Source: Brachypodium distachyon
Taxonomy: Eukaryota > Streptophyta > Magnoliopsida > Poales > Poaceae
Reading direction: 5' to 3'
Assembly: GCF_000005505.3 (NCBI RefSeq)
Contig: NC_016133.3
Coordinates: 38,715,237-38,779,236, forward strand
DNA: 64,000 bases
Both the position numbers and the translations under genes were made by a program. Within the stretch, counting starts at the first letter, position 1. Every line of letters starts with the position of its first letter. Positions 22,503 through 34,684 of this stretch are shown one piece after another. The notes below the pieces were generated by a model. It was given only the letters and a program-made list of their open reading frames with translations. It was not told the DNA's origin and did no database searches.

Positions 22503-23435
22503 CTCCCTCCGTTCCTTTAAGTATGTCATGTTAGGTTTTTTAGTCTATTTCAGTTTAAGTGTCGTTGAGAGTTTTTTAGCCAAATTTGCCCTCCCCACTG
22601 CTAGGCTGCATGCAGCAGCAGTTATTACTCATGGAAACCAAAGCGACAGCCTCTCCTCTCTCTTTCCAACTGCGCCTCCTTCCTCTTCCTTACTCTTCCT
22701 AATCTGTTCCTCTTCCCTGCCATAGCTGCACATAGGTTCTTCCTCTTCCTAATCTGTTCCTCTTCCATGCCATCCAACACCAACTCGACCTGAGAAGGAG
22801 AGGTGGCAATGGCCGGAGAACAAGGAGGAGAGGCGGCCATGGCCGCAGAACAAGGAGCGGCGGCGGCGGACGTTGCTCTGCGCCTTCAAGCCGTGGCGGA
22901 GGAGCAGCTGAGCGCCGCCGAGAAGATGTGCGCTGGTGACGCCGTGCGCTCGTTCGAGGAGTATCTTCATGCTCCGAAATGAACAGGGAGAGGTAGGAGA
23001 AGAAAAGAGATGATGAGAAGAGAAGAAGGGGAAGTTGAACCGGCTGCACAGCAAACTTTCTCATGGAGTCTTCTTATAACGATGGTTCCGAAATTTTGAA
23101 TGAAAATTCGGACGCTAACTGCAAGCAAAAAATTCAACCAAAGGCGCTAGAATTTGAAGTTTCGTGGGCATGGTGCTGCTTGGAGGAAGAGCGGGAGCCA
23201 GCAGGCCAGGCGCGTTCGCGGCCGCGCGGGCGGGGAGTCCAGCCTTCGTACGTAACTGCATGCATGCATCATATCCCAAGCTGACACCACCGGTGGCATG
23301 CACTGTAGCATTAACAGCTACCCGTAGGTGCATGCTTAGGTTATTAATTGCAGTTAGGCTCAAACACAATCTGGATCAGTTTTCTTGGTATGCGTTTTGA
23401 TATCTAAGATGACATACTTAAAAGAACGGAGGAGG
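22503..23435. mobile_element. 933-bp TIR element with a GC-rich insert
   Basis: The left end is CTCCCTCCGTTCCTTTAAGT followed by ATGTCAT. The right end is ATGACAT then ACTTAAAAGAACGGAGGAGG. The element is flanked by TA on both sides. The inverted ends match over about 27 bp with two mismatches. Unlike the AT-rich MITEs here, the interior from about 22640 to 23250 is GC-rich. It has a pyrimidine-rich stretch (with a short duplication of TTCCTAATCTGTTCCTCTTC), then a 57-codon ORF, and later a second GC-rich patch. This fits a Stowaway-type element carrying foreign DNA, or two MITE ends enclosing unrelated sequence. Confidence 0.65.
22809..22982 (+). other. 57-codon ORF inside the TIR element, possible captured exon
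   Basis: An ATG frame of 57 codons ends in TGA. It starts MAGEQGGEAAMAAEQGA, continues with an Ala/Glu/Gln-rich, probably helical stretch (ALRLQAVAEEQLSAAEKM), and ends FEEYLHAPK. The frame is preceded by about 120 bases of pyrimidine-rich, 5'-UTR-like sequence. No family is recognised. It may be the first exon of a host gene picked up by the element, or a chance frame in GC-rich DNA. Confidence 0.35.
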
Positions 23436-23437
23436 TA

Positions 23438-25590
23438 AACCACTGTTACACAGGTACCAAGAAAGAAGAGAAGATGACATGTGGGTCCATCAAGAAAGAG
23501 AAATGAATAAAAAAATGGAAACATACGAAAGAAAGAAAGAAAGAAGAAGGAAAAAATTAGTATCAACCACCATGCCCTAATATATCCGATGCTGGTCTCC
23601 TGCTAATCCTTCACGTGGTTCAATTAACCCTGCACCCAGGTGGGATCAGACAAAGTGTCCACCCTAGCGAGAAGGCGTTCCGTAATCATATACTGATGCG
23701 CATGGGGTTCATCTATGGACTATGGGTCCACACCTCGCTTCATGCGCCCCCGTGCTGCATGTTGTTGGGGCTTTTCCGTACTCTACCGACCACAGCATCG
23801 ATCCAGCTTCCAGCCAGCGTAGCACCAACTTTTATCGTTTTTGGGTCAGCTTCTAGTTTTGTCCCATGTTCTCACTACATACAAGGCGCATACGTACTCC
23901 GGATCGATGAATGGTCGTCAGAACCCAGGACTCAGGAGGATAGAGCATGTAGAGCGTCAATAAGCAGAGGCTGGCTAGCCGTGACGGCCGGAATCTTGAA
24001 TTCAATTAAACATACGCGCTTTCTTGTTTAGGCCCGCTGATCGATCAGAAGAACATGCATGTGGTTGCAATAGGAGTACAAATATCTGCGCTTATAAATG
24101 AAAAACTGACTCAGGAAGTATATGTGTGCTTAATTAGTTGACATGAACTAGCTAGATTTGGGGGAGTGTTATATCCCACGTGTTCGTTTTTCTCTACTTC
24201 AAAAGGTACGCAAGTATTCTTAGGAAAAAACGTAGGACATGAATATATATTAGCGAGTATAGATCCATGGATCACGGGTGCATGATCATCATAGGTTGTT
24301 TCAAAATATTTTAAATCGTCCTCAAGTTTTTTTTAACCCCGTAAAAAGTTATACATATAGACATGAATATTGTGTGCTAAAAATGTTTGTTATTGAAAAA
24401 CAAGGCAACGGGGTCCAATATAGGGACTATGCATGAATGTAAGCACTTTGTTGTTTACGCACAACGTACAAATTGCCCAATTATATTTGTTGTGGAAACT
24501 TAAAAAGGACATACACATGAAATTAAGCACATGCTTCTGAGTGAAAAAAAACTACGCCGCTCCAAATGTAACAAACAAATTCAAACAATTTAACATATGA
24601 TGTACTACATGTGTGTTGCCAATTAATTTTCATTGTAAAATATCAGTTATATGCGCTGTCTAAAAAAACAATTTACTGCTTAGCATTGCTTCTCTAGAGC
24701 TTATAGTCTATATAGACATATAGTTCTACGTCATTGCTTGTCCAATGTGCAAAACTGTACACTTCCCCATGAAAACTAACAAAACCTTATTATTTACAAG
24801 ACTTGAACTTCCTTATATGTGACTGTTTGACATTAATTTGCAAGCTTTTTCTTAATTTACCATTCACCCTGAGAGCCATTTCACCTTTCTATATATTGGT
24901 AGCAATAGAATTTGTTGAAATGAAATTGATAATGATCAAATTTGATTGGTATTAGGACAGTACAAAAATCGATCAGCCATAGAAATACAAAATCGACAGG
25001 CATTCTGAGCTTGCATATAAAATTAATATAACTAATGAAAAAAAAGGAGGAAATCTCATTATATTCCAAATGATGAAATGCTCGAACAAATTAAGCAACC
25101 CCACCATTTCCTTCTTCCATTATACCCCCAGAGATTACATGCACGTGTATACACCCACATCCCCCGTTGTACTGTGAAAGATTAAGAGTAAACAGCTCAA
25201 ATTATATATTGACCCCAGCCCTCTGCCCAATACATATGCAAGTAACATGCACACAGACATATATATAGGGGATACATATATAAAACTGATCTCCCTCTAC
25301 CTTGGTCCGACGACGACACATATCCAAATTAAGATTTATCCTTCATTTTGTTTCCCGCATGCACACACCAAAAAACAAAGAAGAAAAAAAGAGAAGAGCC
25401 GATCGAACTCCTAAATCTCGAAGAGTGAGCTATAACTTTTTAACTATACTAATTTGATTTTGCAACGACTTTGCATGCATAAGCTAGCTACATGGACGAT
25501 GCATATTTCATGCTAGCTAGCTAGCTAGGCATGCATATATATGGAGTTGTAGCTAGCAAGTGCGTTACCGGGGATCCGGCCGGACACGTA
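23438..25590. other. AT-rich spacer; right part probably the bHLH 3' region
   Basis: An (AAAG)n-like run lies near 23528-23545. A 138-codon plus-strand frame (23615-24031) has no recognisable domain and is not supported as a gene. From 24060 to about 25200 the sequence is AT-rich without features. The stretch just before 25591 should include the 3' UTR of the minus-strand bHLH gene. Confidence 0.5.
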
Positions 25591-28002
25591 CTAGAATGAA
25601 CCTTGCTCCCGTGCGCCGTTCACGCGCTGCCTCTTGATGCTGCTCCCACCGCCGCCCCCGCCGCCGGACGAGGACGTAGTATTGGTGTCGCTGCTCGCCC
25701 CGGCGCCCTTTCGGTCCATGACGCCGCGCAGCGCCTCTTGGATGGACGCCACCAGCTCGTGCCTCCTCCGGTGCGAGCCTGCAGCGCCAGCGCGCTCGTC
25801 CTCGTCTTCTTCCTCGCGCCCACCGTCTCCTTCTTCTTCTTCATCTTCGTCGGCGGCGGTGATGAGGAGCACGTTGCGGACGCGGCCGCCGAGCGTGGCG
25901 ATCTCGGCGCGGCGCGCGCGCAGGCGGAGCGCGGCCAGGGCGCGCGCCACGTCCGGGATGAGCCCCGGCCGGTCCTCGCAGCACAGCGACGCCCGCACCA
26001 CGAGCCGCCCGTCCTCGCCCGCCGCCGCGTCCACCTCCAGCTCGTCCGCCTCGGTCGGCAGCAGCAGCTGCCGCTGCACCGCCGGGGCCGCCGCGTGATC
26101 CTCCCCTGAGGCCGATGAGACGGCCATGATCGCCGACGTCTGGCGCTTGAGCTCCTTCACGTGCTCGATCACCTCCGCCAGCAGCGACGCCTTGTCCGTC
26201 TGCACCACACACACATACAGTCATACAGATGGTGTGCATACAGATCCATCGTCAGAGCTTAGCCATCATCATTATAAGCTTTGGGCGCGTGCAAGCAAGA
26301 ATGCACGGTACAGTAGTACTCCGTATAGGCTAGTGGCCAATGGCATGGTAGGCAGAGCGGGCAGGGAAGCGAGTATAGTGGCGGTAGGAGGGGTGGCAAG
26401 CCATGGATCGATCGAGTGCTGCTGCTGCATGCGGGGGGGAGGCAGGCATGGAGGAAAAGCTACAAAAATCGCGGGGCGTGGGCTTTGCTTTGCATGCGCG
26501 GGGGCTCGCTTTCTGGGGCGGGGTTGGGTGTAGTGCATGCAAGCTCCTGAGTCCTGACACCAGCGTGCGCGCTTGTCTCGCACCATCCTGGCTTCTTTCT
26601 CCCCGGCCGCGACCAGTTAGCGGTCTCCCATGAGTCCAAAGGCTTCTTTATGTGCCATCTTTTCGTGCCTTTGCATGTCAGCGGCGAATATGGTCAGCGA
26701 GGAGTTCAGACGTACTACGAGGCTCGCAGCTTTTCACTTGGTACAGTACAGTTATGCTTCACCCGGCCCCTAGCTCATTGCCCTTGTCTCACTGTCTCCT
26801 CCTTTAGCTTTGCACAAGTAGTACATATACTACGTCCAAGGTATATTAGAAAGAGGAATGAAGGAACATGTATCGATCTTCTCTCTGAAAATAACTCCTG
26901 GGAAAGTTCTTGTGAAATTCTTTGTTCAATTTACCTTGGGCTGAAGATGATAAATGGATTAACTATAAGGAAAGGATACACAGAGATGATGCCCGAATTA
27001 ATGCCCGCCTCAAATTCAACTTTGCAATTAGGTTGCCGTGCGAGGGTTTGTTGCGACATGTAGAGCTTCTTAATTAATTAGTCGTGAGCTTGCGAAAAAC
27101 TGGTTAAGATAGGGTAGCTAGATCCATGCATCTTATACTTTAGTTTTGTTCTTACTCCCTCCGATCCTAAATTCTTAAGATGTGTTGAATTTAGAATTGA
27201 ATGAAGTACTTCTTAAGATGTGTTGATGTGCTCACTGTGGTCCATCGATTTATGCACTGATGTCGACCTTGCGATTGCACATCAAGATCAGTCAAGACCA
27301 ACAACTTAATTAGGGTTTGCAAACACGAACATGAAGTGATGATCCATGATCATGCAGGGTCCAGCCAGATCGAGCAGGAAGGTTAATTGATGTATATAGG
27401 GGTCAATTGGCATGCATGTGCGTATGAGATTACCAAATGAATCGACCATGCATGTCATCTGAGTATTATGAGGGACGAACTAGTATCATTCATGCATGGA
27501 TGATCACCTTGGTGGTGTTGGGGAGGAGGCTCCGGAGCCTAGCGAGGTGGCTGTTGATGCGCTGCCGGCGTCGCCGCTCGGCCTCGCTGTGGCTGCGGGA
27601 CGCCGCCAGCGCCTTGGCGTCCATGATCTCCTTGGCCGTCATCCGGCCCAGCTCCGCCTGCAGGCTCCCCAGCAGCCCGGACACCATCATCCTCGACGAC
27701 GACGGCCCGTGCAGCTCCGTAGGCGGCTCCAGCCCGAACAGCCCCCCGTACTGATGCTGCCCCTGCCCCTGAAGCTGCAGGCCGCCGCCATCAGCGAATC
27801 CATCACCAAAAGACCCACCGGACTCCGGTACGCCGAAGGGCGCAGACGGGATCATGTAGGACGGCCCGGCGGAGGACGGGCCGAGCTGCCACGGCAGGAG
27901 GCCCGAGGAGTACTGGCCGTGGTCGATGGATCGATCTCCGCCGGTGGCCTGGAGCAGGAGCGCCTCGTGGCTGCCATGGACGGCGCCAGCCCCTTCCCAC
28001 AT
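25591..28002 (-). CDS. bHLH transcription factor with C-terminal ACT-like domain (bHLH30/AIG1-like)
   Basis: Two exons: 28002-27508 and 26199-25591, joined in phase 0 at AAG|GTGATC and TGCAG|ACGGAC, giving 367 aa. The start is ATG of MWEGAG at 28002; the frame continues upstream but has no earlier ATG, only a GTG at 28113. Residues 137-190 are the bHLH domain. H138, E142 and R146 form the H-E-R signature of G-box (CACGTG) binding. The intron splits the domain after LPNTTK, just before helix 2 (TDKASLLAEVIEHVKELKRQ). Residues about 230-325 resemble an ACT domain (LVVRASLCCEDRPGLIPDVA, then SIQEALRGVM), which mediates dimerisation. It is interrupted by an acidic loop at about 282-302. The C-terminus has a glycine run (344-350) and a basic KRQR. 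Expected to act in the nucleus as a dimer; target genes cannot be read from the sequence. Confidence 0.93.
27155..27206. mobile_element. 52-bp MITE relic in the bHLH intron
   Basis: CTCCCTCCGATCCTAAATTC faces its imperfect inverted copy GAATTTAGAATTGAATGAAG, with TA on both sides. Almost the entire interior is gone. The neighbouring phrase TTCTTAAGATGTGTTGA occurs inside it and again immediately after it. It lies within the 1308-bp bHLH intron. Confidence 0.6.
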
Positions 28003-28178
28003 GATCTCTGCACCTGCCGCTAGCTCGATCGATGGATCGGCCGTCTTCTTGGAGGAGGATCGAGGAGGAGGAGGAGGAGGAGTGCTTGTTCTTGGTCCTC
28101 TAGCTTCTCGCACGCTTGCAAGATCGTGTTGTTGTTCTTGTTTTCCCCTTTCAACCAGTCAAAGGGGGAATGCGTGGC

Positions 28179-28186
28179 CTTTTAAA
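28179..28186 (-). promoter_or_regulatory. Candidate TATA box of the bHLH gene
   Basis: TTTAAAAG on the minus strand lies about 178 bp upstream of the start codon. It is followed by a purine- and CAA-rich stretch that looks like a 5' UTR leader. Position and sequence are reasonable, but transcript data would be needed to fix the start. Confidence 0.45.
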
Positions 28187-28562
28187 CTCTTGTGTCGACC
28201 TGCGCACTGCGCAACATGTATGGCTTTTGGGATATCTACCATATCGATCGCCAGCTTTCTTTCTTTCTTTCTTTTTTCCTTCGGTGCATCGTGTGGCCTT
28301 TTCGCACCGGGGGGGCTGAAGTGGTCGGGTAGTGGTCGGGACGGCTATAGCTAGCTAGGGCTCGTGTGTACGTACGGCACTTTGAGAGTTGAGGGGCCTA
28401 TTCCCTTCCTAGCTAACTTTTCCCCTCATCTCTTGATCTCTGTGTCTTGGAATTTTGTTTCTTGTGTTAGGTGTCTTGTTTTTCTTCCAAGTGTTTGATC
28501 AAGTTTATTGCTTTTCTTTTGTTTTGCTCCTGGTCTCTAAGCATTGTGCAGTGTTCCTCTTC

Positions 28563-28803
28563 GGTAGTGTTTCGTTGGTACAAGATGGTGCAACTAATGT
28601 AATGGAACCTTAGAAAAAAAACTGGAATGGAACCTTGGTTTCTCAAAAATAATATTCTCCTAATATGGCTAACCATTTCATTTCTGAAAAATGTAGGAAT
28701 CAGTTGTTTTCAAATGGAACCAAGTGTTTTGCTTCCTAATTAAAATATAAAAAGCTACAACCGTTCCATTTCATTCCACCTTGCTCTGCAAGCAAACACT
28801 ACC
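28563..28803. mobile_element. MITE with GGTAGTGTTT termini
   Basis: The left end is GGTAGTGTTTCGTTGG and the right end GCAAGCAAACACTACC. Subterminal parts also pair: AATGGAACC on the left with GTTCCATTTCATT on the right. About 241 bp, noncoding. No clear target duplication, so the superfamily (hAT-like or other) is open. Confidence 0.7.
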
Positions 28804-31800
28804 TTAACAGAGCTCCCGTGAAAAGGAGGAAGGCTGTTGGCTATTGCTATTATTCTTTCTCTAAGACCCATTAATTTCACCTGATTTTCCTCTCTCACAT
28901 CTCATCAAATAGCTTACACATGCCCTAAGGTTTGATTCACAAACATCCCTTGTGTGATGAAGAAAGACACCGTGAAGGAGGTTGTTTTCCTATACTAAAG
29001 AGATGCGCATGGTTGCATCACCATGCGTCAATTGATGCAGAGATCTAGGTGCGGTGATTCCCTTTTTGTAAAATTTATAGTTACATTTGTTAGAATTTTT
29101 GTAAAAAATATATTAGAACATCCGCAGGGTGATGTACAAACTAACATACATCGGCTGGTCTATGTTTTCCCACGCTACCATTTCCAACTGGCTAAATATA
29201 GCATTGGCTAAAATGTCATGCACGTTGCTCCATAAGCTCCATGCATGCATGCAGTACACAAATTCATGAACGGATCCAATTGGTAGCCACGCAAATAACC
29301 GGCAAAAAGAAGTTGCCAAGTAATGCTTATTTGCTGTCTTGCATACAACTTTGTCTAGCTGCTAGTTAAATTACTGCAGATCGAAGTGCAGATTTATCCA
29401 GGTCTTGTTGACTTATCAGGGCATGTGCCATCTGATTTTGACCGTTCACTGGCTTGGATCCACGTAGTCTCGTCGGTGGTGGGAATCGGGGATAGCAGAC
29501 TGGAGCCTACCACAGTATAGTACACAGTCCCAGAGCTGACATATATGCTCTGTTCTTTTTGGAACCAAAGCTGATGCACTGTTGACGGCGCAGGAGAATA
29601 TATAGGTTTCTCTTATCATGCAAGAATTTTGGACAGATCAACAGTGGTGGAATGGTGAGCATGCGAACGAGTGGCTTTTCCGCAGGGCGGTGACGATTTT
29701 ATTATACGTGGATGGCCCTAGAAACTGTCACGACTCTCAGTGGGACGAGTATATGCAATTATGCATTGTTGGGAGCTAGCGTTGGCCTACGGCATTACGG
29801 ACAGCTAGTTTATAAGCTCCACGCCGTGGATAATAAACCCTATGTAATGTAATGTTGGCGTAGCCGACCCAGGCCGGGGCGCATGCAGTCATGCAGGGCA
29901 TGCAAACGAACCGCTGCACCGAGCCAGCCGACTAACGCTGCCCAAAAGTGCCGTAGAGAGGAAAAGAGAGCTTTTCGCTCGCGGGATCCATCTTCCTAGG
30001 CGGCTACGCGCAGCGCAAATACAGTACATGGATTGATGCTAGCTACGGAGAGGGAGCTGAGATTAAGCCAAAGCAAACACCTGACCGAGGGGGCCCAAGC
30101 CAAAGCCAACCAACGGAGGCGGAAGCGGAAAGAGCCCTGGCCAAGAAGGCAAGAACCACGTTCTGTCCCCTGTCCGGCCGGCTTCCACTCTCTTCAGTCT
30201 TCAGCACGCCAGACCGCCCAATGCCCCCGATCGATGCCACAGCAACACAGCAACCTTCGACGTGGAATTAATGTGGACTCTTTGCCATCTTTCTCTCTCT
30301 ACTAGCTAGGTGTCTGCAGGCTGCAGCCCAGGACTAGCTAACTGACCAACCCGACCCCAACCACAAGCCTTCTTCGATCTTCCCCTCCTGGTTTCCATTT
30401 TCACCTTAATTCCCCGGCATTCTAGCTTCAGCGAGCTCGAGCTTTCCATGTGGTGACATGCCTCTCCGTGCTTGCCTCTGTGTTTATCGAGTGAAAACCA
30501 CGCCACGTAAGCAATGATGTAGTTTCGGTCAGGTAATTGGCCAAGTTTGTCCGGTCGTTTAAAAAGATGAGATACCATATTTTTCTATTTTATAAGTCTT
30601 TCTCTAAAAAATATAAATAGGAAAAAAGGGACGGTGAGTGACGAAAACCATACTTGAGTCCTGTTAGTAAAAGGAATAGATTTATTAATGAGACACTAAT
30701 CATTCCATCTGTTCAAAAGTATATATTAAACCAATAAAAACCAGAGACAGCAAGCGAAAACCTTGTTATGCTCGACTGTTTCAAGACGAAAATATATTTC
30801 TTCACCCATCAACTTGTCGAAAAGCAAGCAAATGGTCTTTCAGCGTTTTCCTATATTTTTCATCTCTCTACTGCTGAAATTGGACACCAATGATCTCTCA
30901 CCCGAAACGAAATGGTATTACTGCTTACCTGTCATGGTTTCGCCTTGAAATTGGCACAATGACACAATTTTATTTCCTGGAAACCGGGGTCTAAAAGGAA
31001 AAGATGTCAATTTGTCATGCTTAGTGGCAATTTTGAGACCAAAGCCATGACATGTTGACAACAATACCACTTTTAATGGGGCCAGACACCATTGAATTCC
31101 GGTTTGACAGTTAGGGATGAAAAATATCAGAAAAAAGTTAAGAACCCATTTTCTTACTTTTTGACATGTTAACAGTCAGAAAATATACTTTTCTCTTATT
31201 TATTTCAAAGGACAATTTCATATGATGCCAAGCTACGGATCATCACAATCGAAGGGAAGTAGTGAATCATTAGGAAACAAAGAATGGAGTTGGCATGGGA
31301 TCGTGAGGTGCGTACATATGATGGTGTCATGGACAGAGATGATGTTGAATACGTGGATGGGAACCGGACAGGATATATGATGATGATGACGATGGCACCG
31401 GCACGGCGGCACCCATTATTTACGCGCACCACACCACCACTGCACCAGGACCGGACCGGACGGGGACGGTGGACCCCCATGCACTTGAGATCATCGGCAC
31501 GCCATTATGACGTGGGGGGAGTTTGGGTGGCGCACTCATTTGCTCGGCGCCCTAGCGTGCCCGTTGCTTCACTCCTCCGGAAACCACGACAAAAATTAGT
31601 CCACCAGAAGTCCAGAACCAGTGTATATTCGCCTCCCTTTCATTCATTCACTGTGGTGTCTTCACTTAGAAATTAAAGACGATCTTACATGAAGTAAGTA
31701 CTACCACATTTTAAAACAAAAAGGTTGTGTGGGGCCATGTCTCGCTGTGGTAGTTAATTAATTGCTAAAGCTCACTTTCACTGCAATCAAGCAAATGACG

Positions 31801-31907
31801 CTAATGAACACCATTAAGAAGAAGAAAAGTAAAGAAAATGGGCTCAAATTATAGTATCATGGTCACATATGGCCATGAATAATTATTGGCACGCATGCAG
31901 TTATATA
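28804..31907. other. Intergenic spacer, no gene recognised
   Basis: Several short frames were examined, including a 90-codon plus-strand frame at 30033-30305 and a 130-codon one at 31284-31676. Neither has a recognisable domain or splice context. The region holds the normal mixture of AT-rich and moderately GC-rich DNA. Nothing else stands out. Confidence 0.5.
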
Positions 31908-32023
31908 CTCCTCCGTTCCATATTAAGCTACGAAATATTACATTTATTTCTGGACTTTTTTTTGTATAGATACATTTATATTTGGACAAATTTGAGTCAA
32001 TTAATATGGGACGGATGAGGGAG
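31908..32023. mobile_element. Stowaway-like MITE
   Basis: The left end CTCCTCCGTTCCATATTAA and the right end TTAATATGGGACGGATGAGG then GAG are inverted repeats. TA precedes the left end. The inner sequence includes ATACATTTATATTTGGACAA, also present in the MITE at 57393-57506, so the two belong to related families. About 116 bp. Confidence 0.8.
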
Positions 32024-32247
32024 TTGCTTAATTAATTGTTTGCTTGGCTAGACTCACTATAGATTTTTTTTCACAATTGACGAAGTAAATTTGCATTCTC
32101 TCTCTACTAAACTTTTCATTTCTTTACCTTCCTAAGGTGTCAGAATTTTTTAATTTTTCTATCTTTAGATCTGAGCCATTATAATCTAGGCCCACAATGA
32201 TTGACGGCAGAGACTATTTAGCCTACTTGGACAAACCTATGGTTTAA

Positions 32248-33008
32248 TCTATACTTATATAAAAAATACGGACCGTTCTCTTCACCGTCGTCTGTCAAAC
32301 TTCTCATAAAATTTGTGGGCCCCCATGATTGTACCGAATCTATCTACATCTATATACCAATGTAAAAAATACGGACTGTTCCAACTTCTTTTCTCCCTTT
32401 ATTTCGTCAAACCCCCGAGACCCACCTCGTCCGCCCGCACGCAAACCACTCCTTCGTCCGCTCCAGACGCCGAGCAAGGGAACATGTTCGTTCTCTCAGC
32501 CCTCATCCCCCCGCGTGTTGATCTAGGCCAACGGGAGCCGCTACGACAACGCGCGCTAAGGCGATTCAGCGGCCGTTTAATTCCACAGAAAACAGGTAAA
32601 CATGTTCGTTCTCTCAGCCCTCATCCCCGGCATGTTGATCTAGGCCAACGGGAGCCGCTACGACAATGAGCGCTAAGCCGGTTCAGCCGTGATTACGGGG
32701 GATGATTGAGGAGGGGAAAAGGAAGGAAAGGGCAATGGGATATGGTTCAGAGCACCTGAACGGGTTGCGGGTCAAGGAGGCGTCGTCGAGGACGGAGATT
32801 GCGCCGGCCGGCGCAGTGTGTGCTGCTTTAGGCACTAGGAGGAAGACGGGCATGAGCGATTGTGCGGGCATGGGCTGGGCGCTCTCGGGGAAGCTGGCCC
32901 AAGAGGAAGAATGGGTGTTGCCCAAGAAAAAAAAAGAAAAGGAGAGAAAAAAAGAGAAGACCAAAAAATGACTTTTCTTGGCCGTGGCAGCGCACGGCGT
33001 TCTGCTAG
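32248..33008 (+). mobile_element. Non-autonomous Helitron, 761 bp
   Basis: The 5' end reads TCTATACTTATATAAAAAAT after an A. The 3' end reads CTAG followed by T, so the insertion is between A and T as Helitrons require. Ten bases before the end is a GC-rich hairpin: GCCGTG, loop GCAGCG, CACGGC (32981-32998). There are no terminal inverted repeats and no target duplication. A second 5'-like terminus, TCTATATACCAATG then TAAAAAATACGGACTG, starts at 32349. The interior has a duplicated block (32481 and 32599) and no RepHel coding sequence, so it would depend on an autonomous partner. Confidence 0.82.
32481..32684 (+). repeat. Internal duplication in the Helitron, period 118 bp
   Basis: AACATGTTCGTTCTCTCAGC through AACGGGAGCCGCTACGACAA occurs at 32481-32568 and again at 32599-32684, with small differences such as CCCCCCGCGTG against CCCCGGCATG. 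Confidence 0.9.
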
Positions 33009-33888
33009 TTATATAATATATGATTCAATGGCCAATTTCATTAATGGAACGAGGATTATCTTAGACCCCGGTAAAAAAACAAAAATGGCAAATAGCATTT
33101 AGCTTTGAAGTTAAGAACATACAAGTGATCCATATCAATTTGATAATATCATCTTTTTATGATCTGATCCAAATAGTATCTTTTATAAATAAATAAATAG
33201 AACCCTGGAAAGTATTATCTTAATCTTATAAAAACCACACCATCCAAAAAGCCAAGCCTGAATTATCAACAAGTGTTCACGTCTATTTTCGGCCATCGAG
33301 TATCCTAGGGTATCTTTAGCTTTCTTTTCGGTCTCCACGAAGGCGGCAAAAAAACAAGAGAAAGCGTGCCAGATTTATGTTTTTGCTTGTACGGCAAGGA
33401 AAGTGGCCATTCTTTGCCTTAAAGAACACAGCAAGGGAAAAACTGGGGCACAACAGTACTCCATCATCCTTTACCTCGTTGATAATTCTTCCATATCAAC
33501 TGATTATATATACAGCTGTGTGTATTGATTGTCACCTGCATGCATACTTAATCGTTTATGCTTTTGAGGAATCAGCGATGTTCGGTCAGCAAAGATGATG
33601 TCATTTTTGTATATTTTTGTGCGATATAAGTTGGTGTGCCTATTTTTTTTTATTTCAGTACTCTATTGAAAATTGCCAGTAAGCATGAACGGAGATCATA
33701 AACTAAAGAATGAATTTCGTTTCTTACCCTGCTAAGAAGATCTAAGACACATTTTACTCGGTTTAGCAAAACTTCGTTTTGCCCAATTTAAGAACTTTTT
33801 ACACACTTTTATCCGCTTTAATATTTTCAGCCATCCTCACAAAGTGGCTCCACACGTCGGCCTTATGTGGCGCCTCCACGTCGTCGAA
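33009..33888. other. Spacer, no gene recognised
   Basis: AT-rich DNA with short frames only. Just before copy B of the hAT element, near 33850-33885, is a GC-richer CGTCGG / CCACGTCGTCG patch that is not present upstream of copy A. Confidence 0.5.
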
Positions 33889-34684
33889 GGCGTAACGCCT
33901 AAATATGCGTCTGACCAAGGTTTAAAATTTTGGCTACTGGAATTTTGAAAATATCAAAAATCATTTCGGTATTGTATCCACCAAATTTCTTTGAATTTCA
34001 ATGAATTTTGACCAAATTTAAATTTTAGGATTTCAATTTAGTTTGGATACTGATAGAGTGCCCCGCATGTCATGTCTACACATGGAGCCATTCAGCGTGG
34101 TCGGCTGCAAAGCTAGTTTGTCTTAACTAGTTCGAGCGTGAGCAGCCACTGTACAACTGGAATCAAGGTTTCGATTCTTTTTGTAATTTCAGTGGGTACC
34201 GAAATTCTTCTGGCTCAATTGAAACCAGATTAAAATCGTGACATTTAAGTTTGGTTAATTTTCTCTAAATCAATAAATTTCGGTCGAAATTATACGAAAT
34301 GATTACAAAATTTCTATGGCATCGAAAATTTTGGAACATGTGGATCCACTCTTTCAGAATGACAAAGTGCTTTCTGACGCAGTCGTCCTCATCGAGGAGA
34401 AAGTGACCTAGTTTCGAATTCTTGGTCCCTGGCTGTAATGGGTCACTTGGGGAAAGAGAGTATCGCACAACGGCGAATCTCTTTTCTGCCCGCGCACTCC
34501 CTTGTGTTGCACGGTGCGCGCTTGTTTCCGTCGTCGGTTTAGATCGTGCGGCTCCTTCGTTCCCACGCAGTTTTGTCTGTTTCTGTCTGTCTTGGGTCCA
34601 CGAATACTGTTCACAAAAAGAGAACAGCGACTCATCGGAGACTCCACTGATCCCATCCCCTTGAATCCCCCATCCTAGATAGCG

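Noticed and set aside
25603..26109. Plus-strand open frames of about 150-170 codons opposite bHLH exon 2
   Set aside because: They are Arg/Ala/Pro-rich shadows of a very GC-rich exon on the other strand, with no domains.
28003..28113. N-terminal extension of the bHLH protein from 28113
   Set aside because: The codon at 28113 is GTG, not ATG. The first ATG in frame is at 28002 and gives a plausible MWEGAG start.
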